A stretch of 64,000 bases of DNA from Campylobacter concisus (GCF_003048835.2 NZ_CP060705.1:682001-746000), one strand, 5' to 3'. Positions 52,917-63,490 are shown, numbered from the stretch's first letter. Numbers and translations are program-made. Notes: generated from the letters alone by a model not told the origin.

Positions 52917-54931
52917 AAGAGTTGTTACTAGAGATCGGAGTCGAGGAGCTTCCAGCGATACCATTTTTAAGGGAGCTGCCAAACATCAATGCTAAATGGC
53001 AGGCTGTACTTGAAAAATACAACATCAAAAGCGAGTTTAAATTTTACTACACGCCGCGCCGTTTGGTCTTTTTTCATGAGAAATTTCCGCAGGCTCAGCC
53101 AGATAGCGTGGCTAGTTTCGTTGGCGCACCAAAGCAAGTAGCGCTAAAAGACGGAGCTTTTACAAAGGCTGCGCTTAGCTTTGCAAATAAATGCGGCATA
53201 AGCGAGAGCGAGCTTAAATTTAAAGAGATAGATGGCAAAGAGGTGCTTTATCACGAAAAAGAGGTAAAGGGCGAGCCAGTCGCTAAGATAATGGGTGACA
53301 TGGTCGAGGAGTTTTTAAATAGCCTTAGCTTTGGCAAGTCTATGCGCTGGGGCAACGGCGAGTTTGAGTTTATCCGCCCGATAAGATCGTTTTTGTGTTT
53401 GCTCGGCGATGAGGTCATTAAATTTAACAAATTTGGCGTAGAGAGTAGTAACTCTACGTATCCTCACAGAAGTGTTAGCTACGACAAGATAAAAATTTCA
53501 AATATAAAAGAGTATTTTGATGGCTCAAAGAGCCGTGGCGTCGTGCTTGAAGCGGATGAGAGAGAGAAAATAATCCTTGATGAGTTTGAAAAGATCAGTC
53601 AAAAAAGTGGGCTAAAGATCGAGACCGATAAAGAGCTGCTAGCTGAAGTCGTGGCGATCACCGAGTATCCAACAGCGCTTCTTGGCTCGTTTGAAGAGGA
53701 GTTTTTAGAGGTGCCAAGCGAGGTCATCATCACTTCTATGAAAGAAAATCAGCGCTACTTCCCAGTCTTTAAAAATGACAAGCTCGCAAATGGCTTTGTG
53801 GTCGTTAGTAACGCCATAACACAGGAGCATTCGCTCATCATCAAGGGCAACGAAAAGGTGCTAAGAGCAAGGCTAAGTGACGCGATGTTCTTTTGGCAAA
53901 GCGATCTTAAGGCAGAATTTAGCCCAGAAAAACTAAAAAATATAACCTACCTAAAAGAGCTTGGAAGTATCTACGAAAAAGAGCTTAGAGAGCTAAAAGT
54001 GGCTAAAAAACTAGCTAGCAACTACGACGAGCTACTTAAAAAAGAGGCTGGTGAGTACGGGGCTAAGCTAGAGCGAGCTGTGATGCTAAGCAAGGCCGAT
54101 CTTACAACGCAGATGGTTTATGAATTTACCGAGCTTCAAGGCGTCATGGGTGCTTACTACGCAAAGGCTAAAAATGAGGACGAAAATGTCGTTTTAGCCA
54201 TAAAAGAGCAGTATCTGCCAGACGGCGAGGAGGCGCAGTGCCCAAGCAAGGTTTTTAGCTCGGTTGTGGCGCTTTCAAATAAGCTTGATACGCTAATGGG
54301 ACTTTTTAGCATCGGCAAAATCCCAAGCGGCACGAAAGATCCATACGCTCTAAGGCGCGCGGTAAATGGCGTGATAAAGATCGTTTTGGCGCACAATCTA
54401 AAATTTAACGTAAAAGAAATTTTAGAAGATATCGCAAAAGAGTATAAGAAATTTGACGTTGAGGTGCTTATAAATTTCATCCTTGATAGGCTCTATACCT
54501 TCTTTGATGCAAACGCTTCTATCGTAAAAGCGTGCATAAAAAGCGGCGAAAAGGACATCCTGGAGCTAACTAAGATGATAGAGGCACTTGCTAAAATTTC
54601 AAGTGAGCCAAATTTTAGGGAGAATTTCTCGACATTTAAGCGCCTTGCAAACATTATAAAAGATGATAAATTTAGCAAGGTCGATGAGAGCCTCTTTGAG
54701 ATAGATGCTGAAAAGGCTTTAAATGATGCATTTAAAGCGGTCGATAAGAGCTTGGCATACGAGCCAAGGCTAAAAGCGCTATTTGCTCTAAAACCGCAGA
54801 TAGATGAGTTTTTTGACAAAGTCATGATAAACGTTGAAAACGAGAAAGTGCGAAATAACCGCGTCGCGATCATTGGTCAAATTTATAGTGAGATACTAAA
54901 AGTAGCTGATATAAAAGAGATCAGCTTTTAA
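52913..54931 (+). CDS. glyS: Glycine-tRNA ligase beta subunit
   Basis: The 672-residue tRNA-binding subunit of the alpha2beta2 glycyl-tRNA synthetase. Start MKELLLEIGVEELPA, then YYTPRRLVFF, GNGEFEFIRPIRSFLCLLGD, LSDAMFFWQSDLK, GTKDPYALRRAVNGVIKI, and a C-terminal anticodon-binding helical domain. glyQ is not in this window. AAGAGTGAGAT precedes the start. It is closed by a terminator shared with the convergent eptC-like gene. Confidence 0.96.
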   Translation: MKELLLEIGVEELPAIPFLRELPNINAKWQAVLEKYNIKSEFKFYYTPRRLVFFHEKFPQAQPDSVASFVGAPKQVALKDGAFTKAALSFANKCGISESELKFKEIDGKEVLYHEKEVKGEPVAKIMGDMVEEFLNSLSFGKSMRWGNGEFEFIRPIRSFLCLLGDEVIKFNKFGVESSNSTYPHRSVSYDKIKISNIKEYFDGSKSRGVVLEADEREKIILDEFEKISQKSGLKIETDKELLAEVVAITEYPTALLGSFEEEFLEVPSEVIITSMKENQRYFPVFKNDKLANGFVVVSNAITQEHSLIIKGNEKVLRARLSDAMFFWQSDLKAEFSPEKLKNITYLKELGSIYEKELRELKVAKKLASNYDELLKKEAGEYGAKLERAVMLSKADLTTQMVYEFTELQGVMGAYYAKAKNEDENVVLAIKEQYLPDGEEAQCPSKVFSSVVALSNKLDTLMGLFSIGKIPSGTKDPYALRRAVNGVIKIVLAHNLKFNVKEILEDIAKEYKKFDVEVLINFILDRLYTFFDANASIVKACIKSGEKDILELTKMIEALAKISSEPNFRENFSTFKRLANIIKDDKFSKVDESLFEIDAEKALNDAFKAVDKSLAYEPRLKALFALKPQIDEFFDKVMINVENEKVRNNRVAIIGQIYSEILKVADIKEISF

Positions 54932-54937
54932 ATTTGT

Positions 54938-54972
54938 GCCAGCTTCAGGTTTTACACTTGAGCTGGCTTTTA
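54938..54972. terminator. Terminator between glyS and the convergent eptC-like gene
   Basis: GCCAGCT and AGCTGGC perfect 7-bp stem, 16-base loop with some inner pairing (CAGG/ACTTG), followed by TTTT. Confidence 0.7.
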
Positions 54973-54975
54973 AAT

Positions 54976-56550
54976 TTACTCCCTAAAAATATCAAATTCT
55001 GGCTCGTAAGCCTTAGTTTTTACCCCAAAATATCCAAGCACTGAGCTAAAGACAAAATCATGCGAAAGACTTTCGTCTTTTCTAGATTTTAGCCTTTTTA
55101 AAAGCTCGCTATCGCTTGAAAAGATGATGGCTGGGATGTGCTTTTGCTCGTCTGGAGCGATGGAGTAAGGCAGTCCGTGTAAATATATGCCATTTTCGCC
55201 CAGGCTCTCTCCGTGATCTGAGAAAAAGAACATGGCAACTTCAAATTTATCTTTTTTTGCTTCAAGGGCGTTTATTAGCTCGCTTTGCAGATAGTCCTCG
55301 TATAAAATGGTGTTGTCATAAGTGTTTGCTATCTCATCTGGCGTGCATTTGTTTAGCTCGGCAGTGTCGCAGGTTGGGGTGAATTCTTTAAATTTGCTTG
55401 GGTAGCCTTTGTAGTAGATAGGACCATGCGAGCCTTGCAAATGTAGCACGATAAAGGTAGTGGAGTTTGCATCTTTTATGACCTTTTTTGCCTCGTCAAA
55501 TATTACTTCATCAAAGCCAGCTGCTCTGTGATCTGAAGAGTGGTTTTGATCAAGATTGTCGCAAACGCCCTTGCAGCCGCCACTATTGTTGCCAAAAAAG
55601 TATGTTTTTATGCCAAGTTTATTGATGATATCAACTAAATTTTCACGAGCTTTAGCCTCGCGGTTACTAAAATTTTTTCGCTTTAAATCTGAAAATAGGC
55701 AAGGCACGCTAGTCTCTGTGGCAGTCCCGCATGAGTAGAAATTTGTAAAACTTACTACATCTTTTTGCTTGGTAAATTTGTTTGTATCGTTTTTAGCGTA
55801 GCCATTTAATGAGTAGTTTTTGCTCCTTTGTGTCTCGCCAACTATTAAAACTAAAATTTTCTTTTTATCGTTAGTAAGCGTTGCGTCATCTGCCACGTAG
55901 GTAAAAGGGAGCGGTTTTTGAAGCAAAATTTGAGCTAACTTTATGGCAGAATATACTGGATAAGACGGAAGTAAGACCGTTTTTAAGTAAATGTGTTCTC
56001 TAAAAAATGGTATGAAAATTTTTGAAGTTAATGAAAAAATAATAGCGATAGTAACGATCGAAAAAGCGATAATCTTTAATCTAATTTTTAGACTATTTTT
56101 AAAACTACCATAATTGATTTTTACGAAAACAACATAAATGCATGGCAAAATAGTTGCAAAGACAAACCACAATACTAAATTTATGCTTAAATAGCTAAAA
56201 GCTTCTTTATTATCAGTATGAAGGACGTTTAGTAGCATCTCTTTGTTTATGATAACGCCGTAATTTGACATAAAATAAGAACAAATCGAGCTAACAATAA
56301 TTACAAAAATAGCAAAGGGTTTTAATAAATAAGGCAGAAATACAATGCAAAATACGCTTGCAAAAAGTGACGCAAGAAATATGCACATAATTGCGAAAAA
56401 TAGGGTAGAAAAAGAAAATGAATTTGTTTCTAAAAATCCTAGAAAAATGCCCTTATATAAAAATATATGATTTATAAAAAGCATATATATTATAAATAAA
56501 GTTAAAAATTTAAAAAAACTTACTTCTATAAATTTATTGATATTAATCAT
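54976..56550 (-). CDS. eptC: Phosphoethanolamine transferase (EptA/EptC family)
   Basis: The 524-residue inner-membrane enzyme has about five N-terminal membrane segments and a periplasmic sulfatase-fold domain with the Thr nucleophile motif LIVGETQRSKNYSLNGY, CGTATETSVPCLFS, a cysteine-rich loop (GGCKGVCDNLDQNHSSDHR), and FFSDHGESLGENGIYLHG. In C. jejuni EptC puts phosphoethanolamine on lipid A, on the flagellar rod protein FlgG and on an N-glycan (family knowledge). Both FlgG and lipid A synthesis genes occur in this window. It is 57 bases after the comEA-like gene. Confidence 0.9.
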   Translation of the reverse strand: MININKFIEVSFFKFLTLFIIYMLFINHIFLYKGIFLGFLETNSFSFSTLFFAIMCIFLASLFASVFCIVFLPYLLKPFAIFVIIVSSICSYFMSNYGVIINKEMLLNVLHTDNKEAFSYLSINLVLWFVFATILPCIYVVFVKINYGSFKNSLKIRLKIIAFSIVTIAIIFSLTSKIFIPFFREHIYLKTVLLPSYPVYSAIKLAQILLQKPLPFTYVADDATLTNDKKKILVLIVGETQRSKNYSLNGYAKNDTNKFTKQKDVVSFTNFYSCGTATETSVPCLFSDLKRKNFSNREAKARENLVDIINKLGIKTYFFGNNSGGCKGVCDNLDQNHSSDHRAAGFDEVIFDEAKKVIKDANSTTFIVLHLQGSHGPIYYKGYPSKFKEFTPTCDTAELNKCTPDEIANTYDNTILYEDYLQSELINALEAKKDKFEVAMFFFSDHGESLGENGIYLHGLPYSIAPDEQKHIPAIIFSSDSELLKRLKSRKDESLSHDFVFSSVLGYFGVKTKAYEPEFDIFRE

Positions 56551-56607
56551 TTAAAGATTCCTTTCACTTAAAGCATTTTTTGAAAAATTTAAATTTTTAA
56601 ACTAAAA

Positions 56608-56922
56608 CTATTTTTTCTTTTTCTTGCTTTTTAGCTTCTTGCTTTTTGACTTCTTTTCAGGCTCAGCCTTTTTCGTCTTTTGACTATCTTTTACACTAAG
56701 CTTTTCTTTGACCTTTTGCATGTCGTTAAAGCCGATGCCTTGAACCTTCTCAAGCTCCTCGACACTTGTAAATTTATGAGCTTTTCTATACTTTATGACG
56801 TTTAGTGCCTGGCTCTTGTTTAGCCCAAGGCTCATTAGCTCGCTCTTACTAGCTGTGTTTAGATCAGCGCCGTATGCAAGGCTTGCAAGCGCTAGACAAA
56901 GTAAAATTTTTAATCTTTTCAT
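56608..56922 (-). CDS. ComEA-like helix-hairpin-helix DNA-binding protein
   Basis: A 104-residue protein with a signal peptide (MKRLKILLCLALASLAYG), a tandem helix-hairpin-helix (DLNTASKSELMSLGLNKSQA and VEELEKVQGIGFNDMQKV) and a very Lys-rich tail. ComEA-type proteins bind incoming DNA in the periplasm during natural transformation, and C. jejuni has a similar small protein (Cj0011c). It lies 8 bases after pbpA in the minus-strand run. Confidence 0.87.
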   Translation of the reverse strand: MKRLKILLCLALASLAYGADLNTASKSELMSLGLNKSQALNVIKYRKAHKFTSVEELEKVQGIGFNDMQKVKEKLSVKDSQKTKKAEPEKKSKSKKLKSKKKKK

Positions 56923-56930
56923 CTTATCTC

Positions 56931-58859
56931 CTAAAATAATAATCCATCGTTTTCTTGATCTTGAATGATGTCATTTGTTGGCGTATTTTGCGGCAACGGC
57001 GAGTCGTTTGTGTAGTACTCATCAGCGCCATTATAGTATCCTTTATAGACGCCATCAGGCTGCTCAAACGCACGCCTTAGGGTAGGGTAGAGCTTGATGT
57101 AGCCCTCCATAAATTTCTTAAAGACCGGTGCAGCTGTCCTGCCACCACCCTCGACCTTTTTCATAGGGCTGTTATCGTCGTTTCCGTACCAGATGATGGC
57201 CTCGATATCAGGCGAATAGCCGCAAAACCACGCATCGATGTTGTTGTTCGTCGTGCCAGTCTTGCCAGCGATCTGGATGCCATTTACCTTTGCGTTGCGT
57301 CCGGTACCGTTGTTTACGACATTTTGAAGCAAGGTAGTCATCAAAAATGCCTGCTCAGGTTTTAGCACCTGCTTCTTTTGAGGCTCATAGTCCATCGACG
57401 CGCCAAAGCTATTTTCTATATGCTTAATGAGCGTAGGCTCGACCACTTCGCCATCGTTTGGAAACATCGAGTAAAATTTCGCAAAGTCAAGTGGCGAAAT
57501 CCCAAAGCTACCAAGTGCGATTGATAAATTTTCAGGGATGTCGTTAAAGCCCATATCCGTAAGCTGTTTGCGAACCGAGCTAAGACCAAGATCGTTTAGT
57601 AAATTTATGGTTGCGAGGTTGCGAGACTGGGTTAAGGCTGATTTTATCGTGATGTAGCCTTGAAAACCACCGCTATAGTTCTTTGGCGTCCACTCTTTGC
57701 CATTGCCCATGTCAAACGTCCTAGCGATATCAGCTACTTGAGAGACGACTGAGTAGCCGCTATCAAGGGCTATTTGATAGATAAATGGCTTAAAGCTAGA
57801 TCCTGGCTGACGCTTGCTCTGGGTGGCGCGGTTGTAGCTACTTTTTGCGTAGTCGATGCCGCCAATTAGAGCTAAAATTTGTCCGCTTTGTGGATGAGTG
57901 ACGACGATAGCGCCATTTAGCATCTCTGGATTTGCCTTTTTATCTCTTTTTAAAATTTCATTGTAGCCATAGACTAGAGCGTCCTGAGCGATCTTTTGCA
58001 CGTTTAGATCGACTGTGCTTTGTATCTTGTAACCGCCAGTTTTTATATCGTCAAATTTCTTTGAAGCCTCTTTTATGATCTCATCGACCACGTAAGGAGC
58101 TTTATTACGTGTTAGCGTATCGTCAAAGACTGCTGGCTCTTCAAGTACGCCCTTGCGGTACTCATCCTCGTTTATCCAGCCGATGCTATACATCCTTTCA
58201 AGCACCCTATTTGCGCGGCTAAGCGAGAGGTCAAGGTGCTTTGTAGGGTCATAGGTGCTTGGCGCTTTTGGCATGCCAACTAGCATCGCTATCTCTTTTA
58301 TGCTTAGCTCATTTAGCTCTTTTCTAAAGTATCCCTCCGCAGCCGTTTTGATACCGTAGTAGCCATGCCCAAAATATACGTGATTTAGGTATCTTTCGAT
58401 GATGTCCTCTTTGCTAAGTTCGCTTTCAAGCTTCATAGCAAGCACGACTTCTTTTATCTTTCTTGTAAATTTCTTCTCGCGGCTTAGGGCTAGGTTTTTT
58501 ATGAGCTGCTGAGTTAGCGTGGATGCGCCCTCGACTAGCTTTCTAGCTTTGATGTCCTTTATCGCAGCTCTTGCCATGGCTTCTACGTTGATACCGCCGT
58601 GCTCAAAGTAGCTCGTGTCCTCGATAGCCACGAGCGCTTCGATGACACGTGGTGGGATGTCGTTATACTTTACGTAAATTCTGTTTTCTTCAAAGATATT
58701 TGCGATAAGCTCGTTGTTTCTATCAAAAATTTGTGTCGCAAGCTTTGGCTTGTAGTCGATGATGGTATAAGCGTCAAATCTCACCTGCGAATAAAAGTAT
58801 AAAAACGCTCCACCAAGTGCGACGGCAACTACAAAGATAAATGCCAAGATATATTTCAT
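56931..58859 (-). CDS. pbpA: Penicillin-binding protein 1A (bifunctional)
   Basis: It builds and cross-links peptidoglycan. The 642-residue product has an N-terminal membrane anchor, a GT51 glycosyltransferase domain (VAIEDTSYFEHGGINVEA, GASTLTQQLIKNLALS) and a transpeptidase domain with SxxK in QPGSSFKPFIYQIAL, SRN in LTQSRNLATINLL, and KTG in IAGKTGTTNNNIDAWF. All catalytic residues are present. It overlaps maf by 4 bases. Confidence 0.95.
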   Translation of the reverse strand: MKYILAFIFVVAVALGGAFLYFYSQVRFDAYTIIDYKPKLATQIFDRNNELIANIFEENRIYVKYNDIPPRVIEALVAIEDTSYFEHGGINVEAMARAAIKDIKARKLVEGASTLTQQLIKNLALSREKKFTRKIKEVVLAMKLESELSKEDIIERYLNHVYFGHGYYGIKTAAEGYFRKELNELSIKEIAMLVGMPKAPSTYDPTKHLDLSLSRANRVLERMYSIGWINEDEYRKGVLEEPAVFDDTLTRNKAPYVVDEIIKEASKKFDDIKTGGYKIQSTVDLNVQKIAQDALVYGYNEILKRDKKANPEMLNGAIVVTHPQSGQILALIGGIDYAKSSYNRATQSKRQPGSSFKPFIYQIALDSGYSVVSQVADIARTFDMGNGKEWTPKNYSGGFQGYITIKSALTQSRNLATINLLNDLGLSSVRKQLTDMGFNDIPENLSIALGSFGISPLDFAKFYSMFPNDGEVVEPTLIKHIENSFGASMDYEPQKKQVLKPEQAFLMTTLLQNVVNNGTGRNAKVNGIQIAGKTGTTNNNIDAWFCGYSPDIEAIIWYGNDDNSPMKKVEGGGRTAAPVFKKFMEGYIKLYPTLRRAFEQPDGVYKGYYNGADEYYTNDSPLPQNTPTNDIIQDQENDGLLF

Positions 58860-59401
58860 AAAAATGCCTTTAATATTTTTAAATTTAGCCCCATTGCCGT
58901 GCTTGTCTCGCCGTGCTGGGAGGTGATGTATTTTTTATTAAAATTTTCTATCGTCATGGCTCCAGCTTTGCCTCGCCACTCGCCACTTTCTAGGTAGCTT
59001 TTTAGCTCTTGCTCGCTAAATTTATCAAATTTATATGTAGTCTTACTCACATTTATAAGCTCAAATTCGCCTAAAAATATCATCGCCGTATAGACGCTAC
59101 ACTCATTGCCACTTTGTAAATTTAGCATAGCAAGTGCTTCGTTTTCGTCCTTTGCCTTGCCTAAAATTTTATCCCAGCAAGCCACGCAACTATCTGCAAA
59201 GAGTAAATTTAAAAGCTTGCCATTTGCCTTTAAAAATTGCTCTTTTTTAGCTTTTACGACGTTTTGGACGTAAATTTCTGGTTTTATGCTCTTTGCTATC
59301 ATGCTCTCATCAAAACTGCAAGAAATTTGTTTAAATTCTATCCCAGCATCTTTTAGTAAATTTGCCCTTGTTGGCGAGCTAGAAGCAAGAGTGATCATCA
59401 A
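58856..59401 (-). CDS. maf: Maf-like nucleotide pyrophosphatase
   Basis: A 181-residue Maf/Ham1-fold protein that hydrolyses non-canonical or excess nucleoside triphosphates. N-terminal ITLASSSPTRANLLKDAGI, a catalytic-Asp region LLFADSCVACWDK, and RGKAGAMTIENF fit. The first two codons are both ATG. It overlaps both neighbours by 4 bases, in the order alaS, membrane protein, maf, pbpA. Confidence 0.9.
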   Translation of the reverse strand: MMITLASSSPTRANLLKDAGIEFKQISCSFDESMIAKSIKPEIYVQNVVKAKKEQFLKANGKLLNLLFADSCVACWDKILGKAKDENEALAMLNLQSGNECSVYTAMIFLGEFELINVSKTTYKFDKFSEQELKSYLESGEWRGKAGAMTIENFNKKYITSQHGETSTAMGLNLKILKAFL

Positions 59402-59895
59402 AAGCTCCTATAGCTCACGCCAAGATAAACAGCCGCGAGTGAAGCTAGTAAATTTAGCGGCGTGAAGTAGTAGATGATGACGATTAGGCTTTCGTTTAGC
59501 TCGATCATCTCGTGTGATCTTAGAGTTTTTAAAGCTTTTTTGTATCGATAAAAGATGTAGCTTAAATTTAAGAGTAAAAATAGCTCTATCGCCCATTTGG
59601 TCGCTACTATGGCACTTGCCATCGGATTTTGCATTTTGCCATCATCAAAGTAAAAGATCATCACTAGGCTAGTTAGTGCGATGCCAAGAACTAGCGCAAA
59701 GATGGCTAGCCCAAAGCGTCTTATGATGTGAAGCAAGATGTGATAGCGCTCTTTATCTTCAAATTTATTTTTTATAAAATAGCTTCCAGTAAGCACCAAA
59801 CCAGCTTGTAGCCCTATAAAAAGAGCTACGAAGCTAATGTGCAAGAAGATGATTAATTGATCAAATTTAAAAAAAGCGATCTCTTGATGAATCAT
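59398..59895 (-). CDS. Four-segment membrane protein between alaS and maf, unknown
   Basis: A 165-residue hydrophobic protein with about four membrane segments ([76 protein letters not shown]). It looks loosely like the CopD-like protein at 20595-21026. ATGA overlaps on both sides show it belongs to the alaS-maf-pbpA operon. To my knowledge C. jejuni has alaS and maf next to each other, so this may be an insertion specific to this lineage. Confidence 0.78.
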   Translation of the reverse strand: MIHQEIAFFKFDQLIIFLHISFVALFIGLQAGLVLTGSYFIKNKFEDKERYHILLHIIRRFGLAIFALVLGIALTSLVMIFYFDDGKMQNPMASAIVATKWAIELFLLLNLSYIFYRYKKALKTLRSHEMIELNESLIVIIYYFTPLNLLASLAAVYLGVSYRSF

Positions 59896-62450
59896 TTTTC
59901 TAAAGCTTGCCTTGCATACTCAAGTGAGCTTTTTATGGCATCTTCGATGGCTAGAGCGTTTTTGCCGCCAGCTGTTGCAAAGTCGTCTTTTCCACCGCCA
60001 TTACCGCCTAGAATTTGCGCTGCAAATTTAACCCAAGCGCCAGCTTTTAGTGGAGCATTTTTTACGCCAGCTGCAAGAGAAATTTTACCCTCTTCATCTG
60101 TTTGGATCAGTAAAATAGCAGCTTTTTCGTGCTTGTTTTTAAACTCATCTATCAAAGTTTTTATGTCGCCACCATCGATGTGTGCCACACAAAGCTTGGT
60201 ATCATCTACATTTATAAAGGCTAGCTCCTCAGAACTTTTAGCGTTTTTTAGCTTATCTTTTAAGCCTTTTATTTCGCCTTTTAGCTTTTTAACGGCATTT
60301 AGTGGTTCTGTGCTCTTTAGCTCATCTTTTAGCTCTTCAAGCTCAGCTCTAAATGACCTTGCTAAATTTAGCGCAGCTCTTGAGCAAACAGCCTCTATAC
60401 GCCTAACGCCAGCACTTACGCCACTCTCTTTTGTGATGAAAAACGATCCGATCTCATCTATATTTTTCACGTGTGTGCCACCGCAAAGCTCTTTGCTGAC
60501 ATCGCCAAAGCTCACAACCCTTACTTTGTCGGCATATTTTTCATTAAATAGTGCGATCGCTCCGCTTTTTTTAGCCTCTTCAAGCTCCATAACCTGCGTT
60601 TTTGCATTTGCACCGTCTAAGATCCACTCATTTACAAGGTTTTCGATCTTTGAAATTTCTTCGCTAGTAAGCGCCTTTGGATGAGAGAAGTCAAATCTTA
60701 GCCTATCTGCCTCGACGTTTGAGCCAGCTTGAGCGATGTGTGTGCCAAGCACGCTTCTAAGGGCTGCGTGAAGCAAGTGTGTAGCGCTGTGATGTCGCGC
60801 AGTCTCTGCTCTGTCGCTGCCCACTTCAAGCTCAACTTCGTCGCCAACTTTTAGCGCCGCGCTAGTTTTTACTAAAGATAAATTTAGCCCGTGGAATTTT
60901 TGCGTATCAAGCACATCTGCTTTGCCTGCTATCTTACCGCTATCGCCGCACTGACCGCCACTTTGAGCGTAAAATGGAGTGACATCAAACATCACCCAGC
61001 CCTCTTTGCCAGCGTCTAAGCTATCAACGTTTTTAAATTCTTCATCAAGTAGGGCTAGAATTTTGCTTTTACTCTTAAGCTCTTCATAGCCTACAAATTT
61101 ATTCTCGCCAAATTTCTCAAGTAGCTCTTTAAAATCGCCCTTCGCGCTCTTGTCGCCACTGCCTTTCCAAGCAGCTTTTGCACGTGCTTTTTGCTCGCTC
61201 ATAAGCTCATCAAACCTTGCCTCATCGACTTTTAAGCCCTTTTCTCTAAGCATATCAGCTGTTAGATCAAGTGGGAAGCCAAATGTGTCATAGAGCTTAA
61301 ACGCAGCCTCTCCGCTAAAAATTTCTTTTGTATTTTTAAGCTCACTCTCAAATAGTTCAAGTCCGCTTGCGATAGTCGCTAAAAATCTCTCTTCTTCAAG
61401 TTTGATCTGCTCTTTTACAGCCGCTTTTTTATCGTTTAGATAGGTGTAGTGTCCTCCCATAAGCTCGCAAACTTTATCGACAAGCTTATACATAAATGGC
61501 TCTTTTATGCCTAGCAAGTATCCATGGCGGATCGCACGGCGTAAGATACGGCGAAGCACGTAGCCACGGCCTTCTTTGTCAAATGTCGTGCCTTGAGCTA
61601 GCAAAAATGTGACTGAGCGGATGTGGTCGCTTATAACGCGGTAGCTAGCGCCACTTTCATAGACGTATGGCTTGCCGCAAAGCTTTGCCACTTCGTTAAT
61701 TAGCGGCATAAAAAGTGTGCTGTCGTAGTTGCTAAATTTACCCTGCAAGATAGCAGTAACACGCTCAAGTCCCATGCCAGTATCGATGCTTGGTTTTGGT
61801 AGTGGGCTTAGTTTGCCATCCGCGCTTCTTTCATATTGCATGAAAACAAGGTTCCAGATCTCTAAAAATCTATCTCCATCGCCGCCCATGTAATCTTCTG
61901 GTGTGTTAAAGTGTTCAGCGCCTTGATCGTAAAAAATTTCACTGCAAGGGCCGCATGGTCCAGTATCGCCCATTTGCCAGAAGTTATCATGGTCGCCAAA
62001 GCGGTAAATCCTCTCTTTTGCGATGTGAGTGCTCCAAATTTCAAAGGCCTCATCGTCGCTTTCGTGAACGGTTACATAAAGCTTATCTTTTGGTAGTTTT
62101 AGCACCTCTGTGACAAATTCCCAAGCGTAAGAGATCGCCTCTTTTTTGAAGTATTCGCCAAAGCTAAAGTTACCAAGCATCTCAAAAAATGTGTGGTGGC
62201 GCGCTGTGTAGCCGACATTATCAAGGTCGTTGTGCTTGCCACCAGCTCTTATGCAGGTCTGACAGCTAGTGCGGATAGGTGGTGTTGGGCGTGGCACTTC
62301 GCCTGTGAAAATGCTCTTAAATGGCACCATGCCAGCATTTGTAAAAAGTAGTGTTGCATCGTTTGGCACGAGTGGTGCAGAAGCTACGACTTCGTGACCT
62401 TTTGATTTAAAAAAATCAAGATATGCCTTTCTTATATCTAAATTTTGCAT
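59892..62450 (-). CDS. alaS: Alanine-tRNA ligase
   Basis: The 852-residue product has the class II catalytic core ([48 protein letters not shown]), the editing domain with metal ligands [11 protein letters not shown] and [11 protein letters not shown], and the C-terminal C-Ala region ending [15 protein letters not shown]. Length is normal. It is first in a minus-strand operon of five or six genes. Confidence 0.97.
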   Translation of the reverse strand: MQNLDIRKAYLDFFKSKGHEVVASAPLVPNDATLLFTNAGMVPFKSIFTGEVPRPTPPIRTSCQTCIRAGGKHNDLDNVGYTARHHTFFEMLGNFSFGEYFKKEAISYAWEFVTEVLKLPKDKLYVTVHESDDEAFEIWSTHIAKERIYRFGDHDNFWQMGDTGPCGPCSEIFYDQGAEHFNTPEDYMGGDGDRFLEIWNLVFMQYERSADGKLSPLPKPSIDTGMGLERVTAILQGKFSNYDSTLFMPLINEVAKLCGKPYVYESGASYRVISDHIRSVTFLLAQGTTFDKEGRGYVLRRILRRAIRHGYLLGIKEPFMYKLVDKVCELMGGHYTYLNDKKAAVKEQIKLEEERFLATIASGLELFESELKNTKEIFSGEAAFKLYDTFGFPLDLTADMLREKGLKVDEARFDELMSEQKARAKAAWKGSGDKSAKGDFKELLEKFGENKFVGYEELKSKSKILALLDEEFKNVDSLDAGKEGWVMFDVTPFYAQSGGQCGDSGKIAGKADVLDTQKFHGLNLSLVKTSAALKVGDEVELEVGSDRAETARHHSATHLLHAALRSVLGTHIAQAGSNVEADRLRFDFSHPKALTSEEISKIENLVNEWILDGANAKTQVMELEEAKKSGAIALFNEKYADKVRVVSFGDVSKELCGGTHVKNIDEIGSFFITKESGVSAGVRRIEAVCSRAALNLARSFRAELEELKDELKSTEPLNAVKKLKGEIKGLKDKLKNAKSSEELAFINVDDTKLCVAHIDGGDIKTLIDEFKNKHEKAAILLIQTDEEGKISLAAGVKNAPLKAGAWVKFAAQILGGNGGGKDDFATAGGKNALAIEDAIKSSLEYARQALEK

Positions 62451-62620
62451 TTTTATCCTCGTTAGTTTTAAAATTTTGCTTGATTTTAGCCAAAATTCGT
62501 TTGTGAAATTATAAAAAGAGAAAAAATAGTGATATTTTGAAAACTATCTCTTGTTTTATCTATTTAAAAGCGATTTGTAAATAAAATAATTAAAAATTTC
62601 TAAAGTTTTAAAGGGTGAAT

Positions 62621-63490
62621 GTGAAGCTAAAAATCGGCATTATCGGCTATTGCAGCACAGGTAAAAAACATTATTTAGAGCTTAGACGCTCAAACGAGTT
62701 TGAAATTTGTGGCATTTTTGACAAAGACAATGTTGATGAGTTTTGCAGAGCTGATTTTTATACTGATTTTAAAGAATTTATAGAGGTTGCCCAGCCTCAA
62801 GCAGTCGTGCTTTGCTCACCAAGAGAGGAGATGGTGGAGGCATTTTGTCAGTGTGCAAAATATTGTCAAAATATCCTCATCTCACGCCCAGTTTTTAAAA
62901 GTATCGCAGATCTTAAAGAGATAAAATATGCCGCTAAAACAAACAAAACTAGGGTTTGCACAGGAATTTCAGAGCGTTTTAATCCAACTATCTTGTCACT
63001 TAAAAAAGCACTTTTAAAAGAAGAGGAAATTTATAGCATCTCTATCGCTCATTTTAAGCCACTTTGCGATGGAAATATCATAAATGAGCTCTCAGTTTCT
63101 GACATCGACCTAGCAAAAAATATCATAAATTCTGAAGTCAGCGACTTTTACTACACTCAAACAAACAAGACAAATGCCAAAAGTGCCGATAACGCGGCGA
63201 TAAGCTTTAAGAGTAAAAATCAAATTCTAGTGCATATCACTGACTCATTTTGTGGCTCACTGGAGCGCTTTAAGATAGAGGTAAATGCAAAAAATGGCGT
63301 CTATTTTGGCGATCTCATAGATCATAAGCTTCATCAAGTGAGCGAAAATGGACAGATGAATTTAAAGATAGATACAAATAATAGCGAACTAAAAGCGCAA
63401 TACGAAGCCTTTTATGATCTTTGCCAAAGTGGCGAGAGCAGCGAGCTTTCAAACATCGATGATGCGATAAAGATAAGAGAACTATTTTGA
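62621..63490 (+). CDS. Gfo/Idh/MocA-type oxidoreductase-like protein
   Basis: A protein of 289 residues from GTG 62621 (KLKIGIIGYCSTGKKHYLEL). GTG 62615 is also possible, but AAGGG at 62611-62615 suits 62621 better. The N-terminal Rossmann-like GIIGYCSTGKKH and ICGIFDKDNVDEF fit this family, and C. jejuni has an oxidoreductase of this type between alaS and hemH. The usual EKP catalytic motif reads SRPVFKSIAD here, so the Lys is displaced and activity is uncertain. It overlaps hemH by 1 base. Confidence 0.75.
   Translation: MKLKIGIIGYCSTGKKHYLELRRSNEFEICGIFDKDNVDEFCRADFYTDFKEFIEVAQPQAVVLCSPREEMVEAFCQCAKYCQNILISRPVFKSIADLKEIKYAAKTNKTRVCTGISERFNPTILSLKKALLKEEEIYSISIAHFKPLCDGNIINELSVSDIDLAKNIINSEVSDFYYTQTNKTNAKSADNAAISFKSKNQILVHITDSFCGSLERFKIEVNAKNGVYFGDLIDHKLHQVSENGQMNLKIDTNNSELKAQYEAFYDLCQSGESSELSNIDDAIKIRELF

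Noticed and set aside
59857-60684. Long open frame (275 codons) on the plus strand opposite alaS
   Set aside because: It is antisense to the conserved alaS editing and C-terminal domains, is Ser/Phe/Leu-rich as mirror frames of this codon usage are, and has no ribosome site or family motif.
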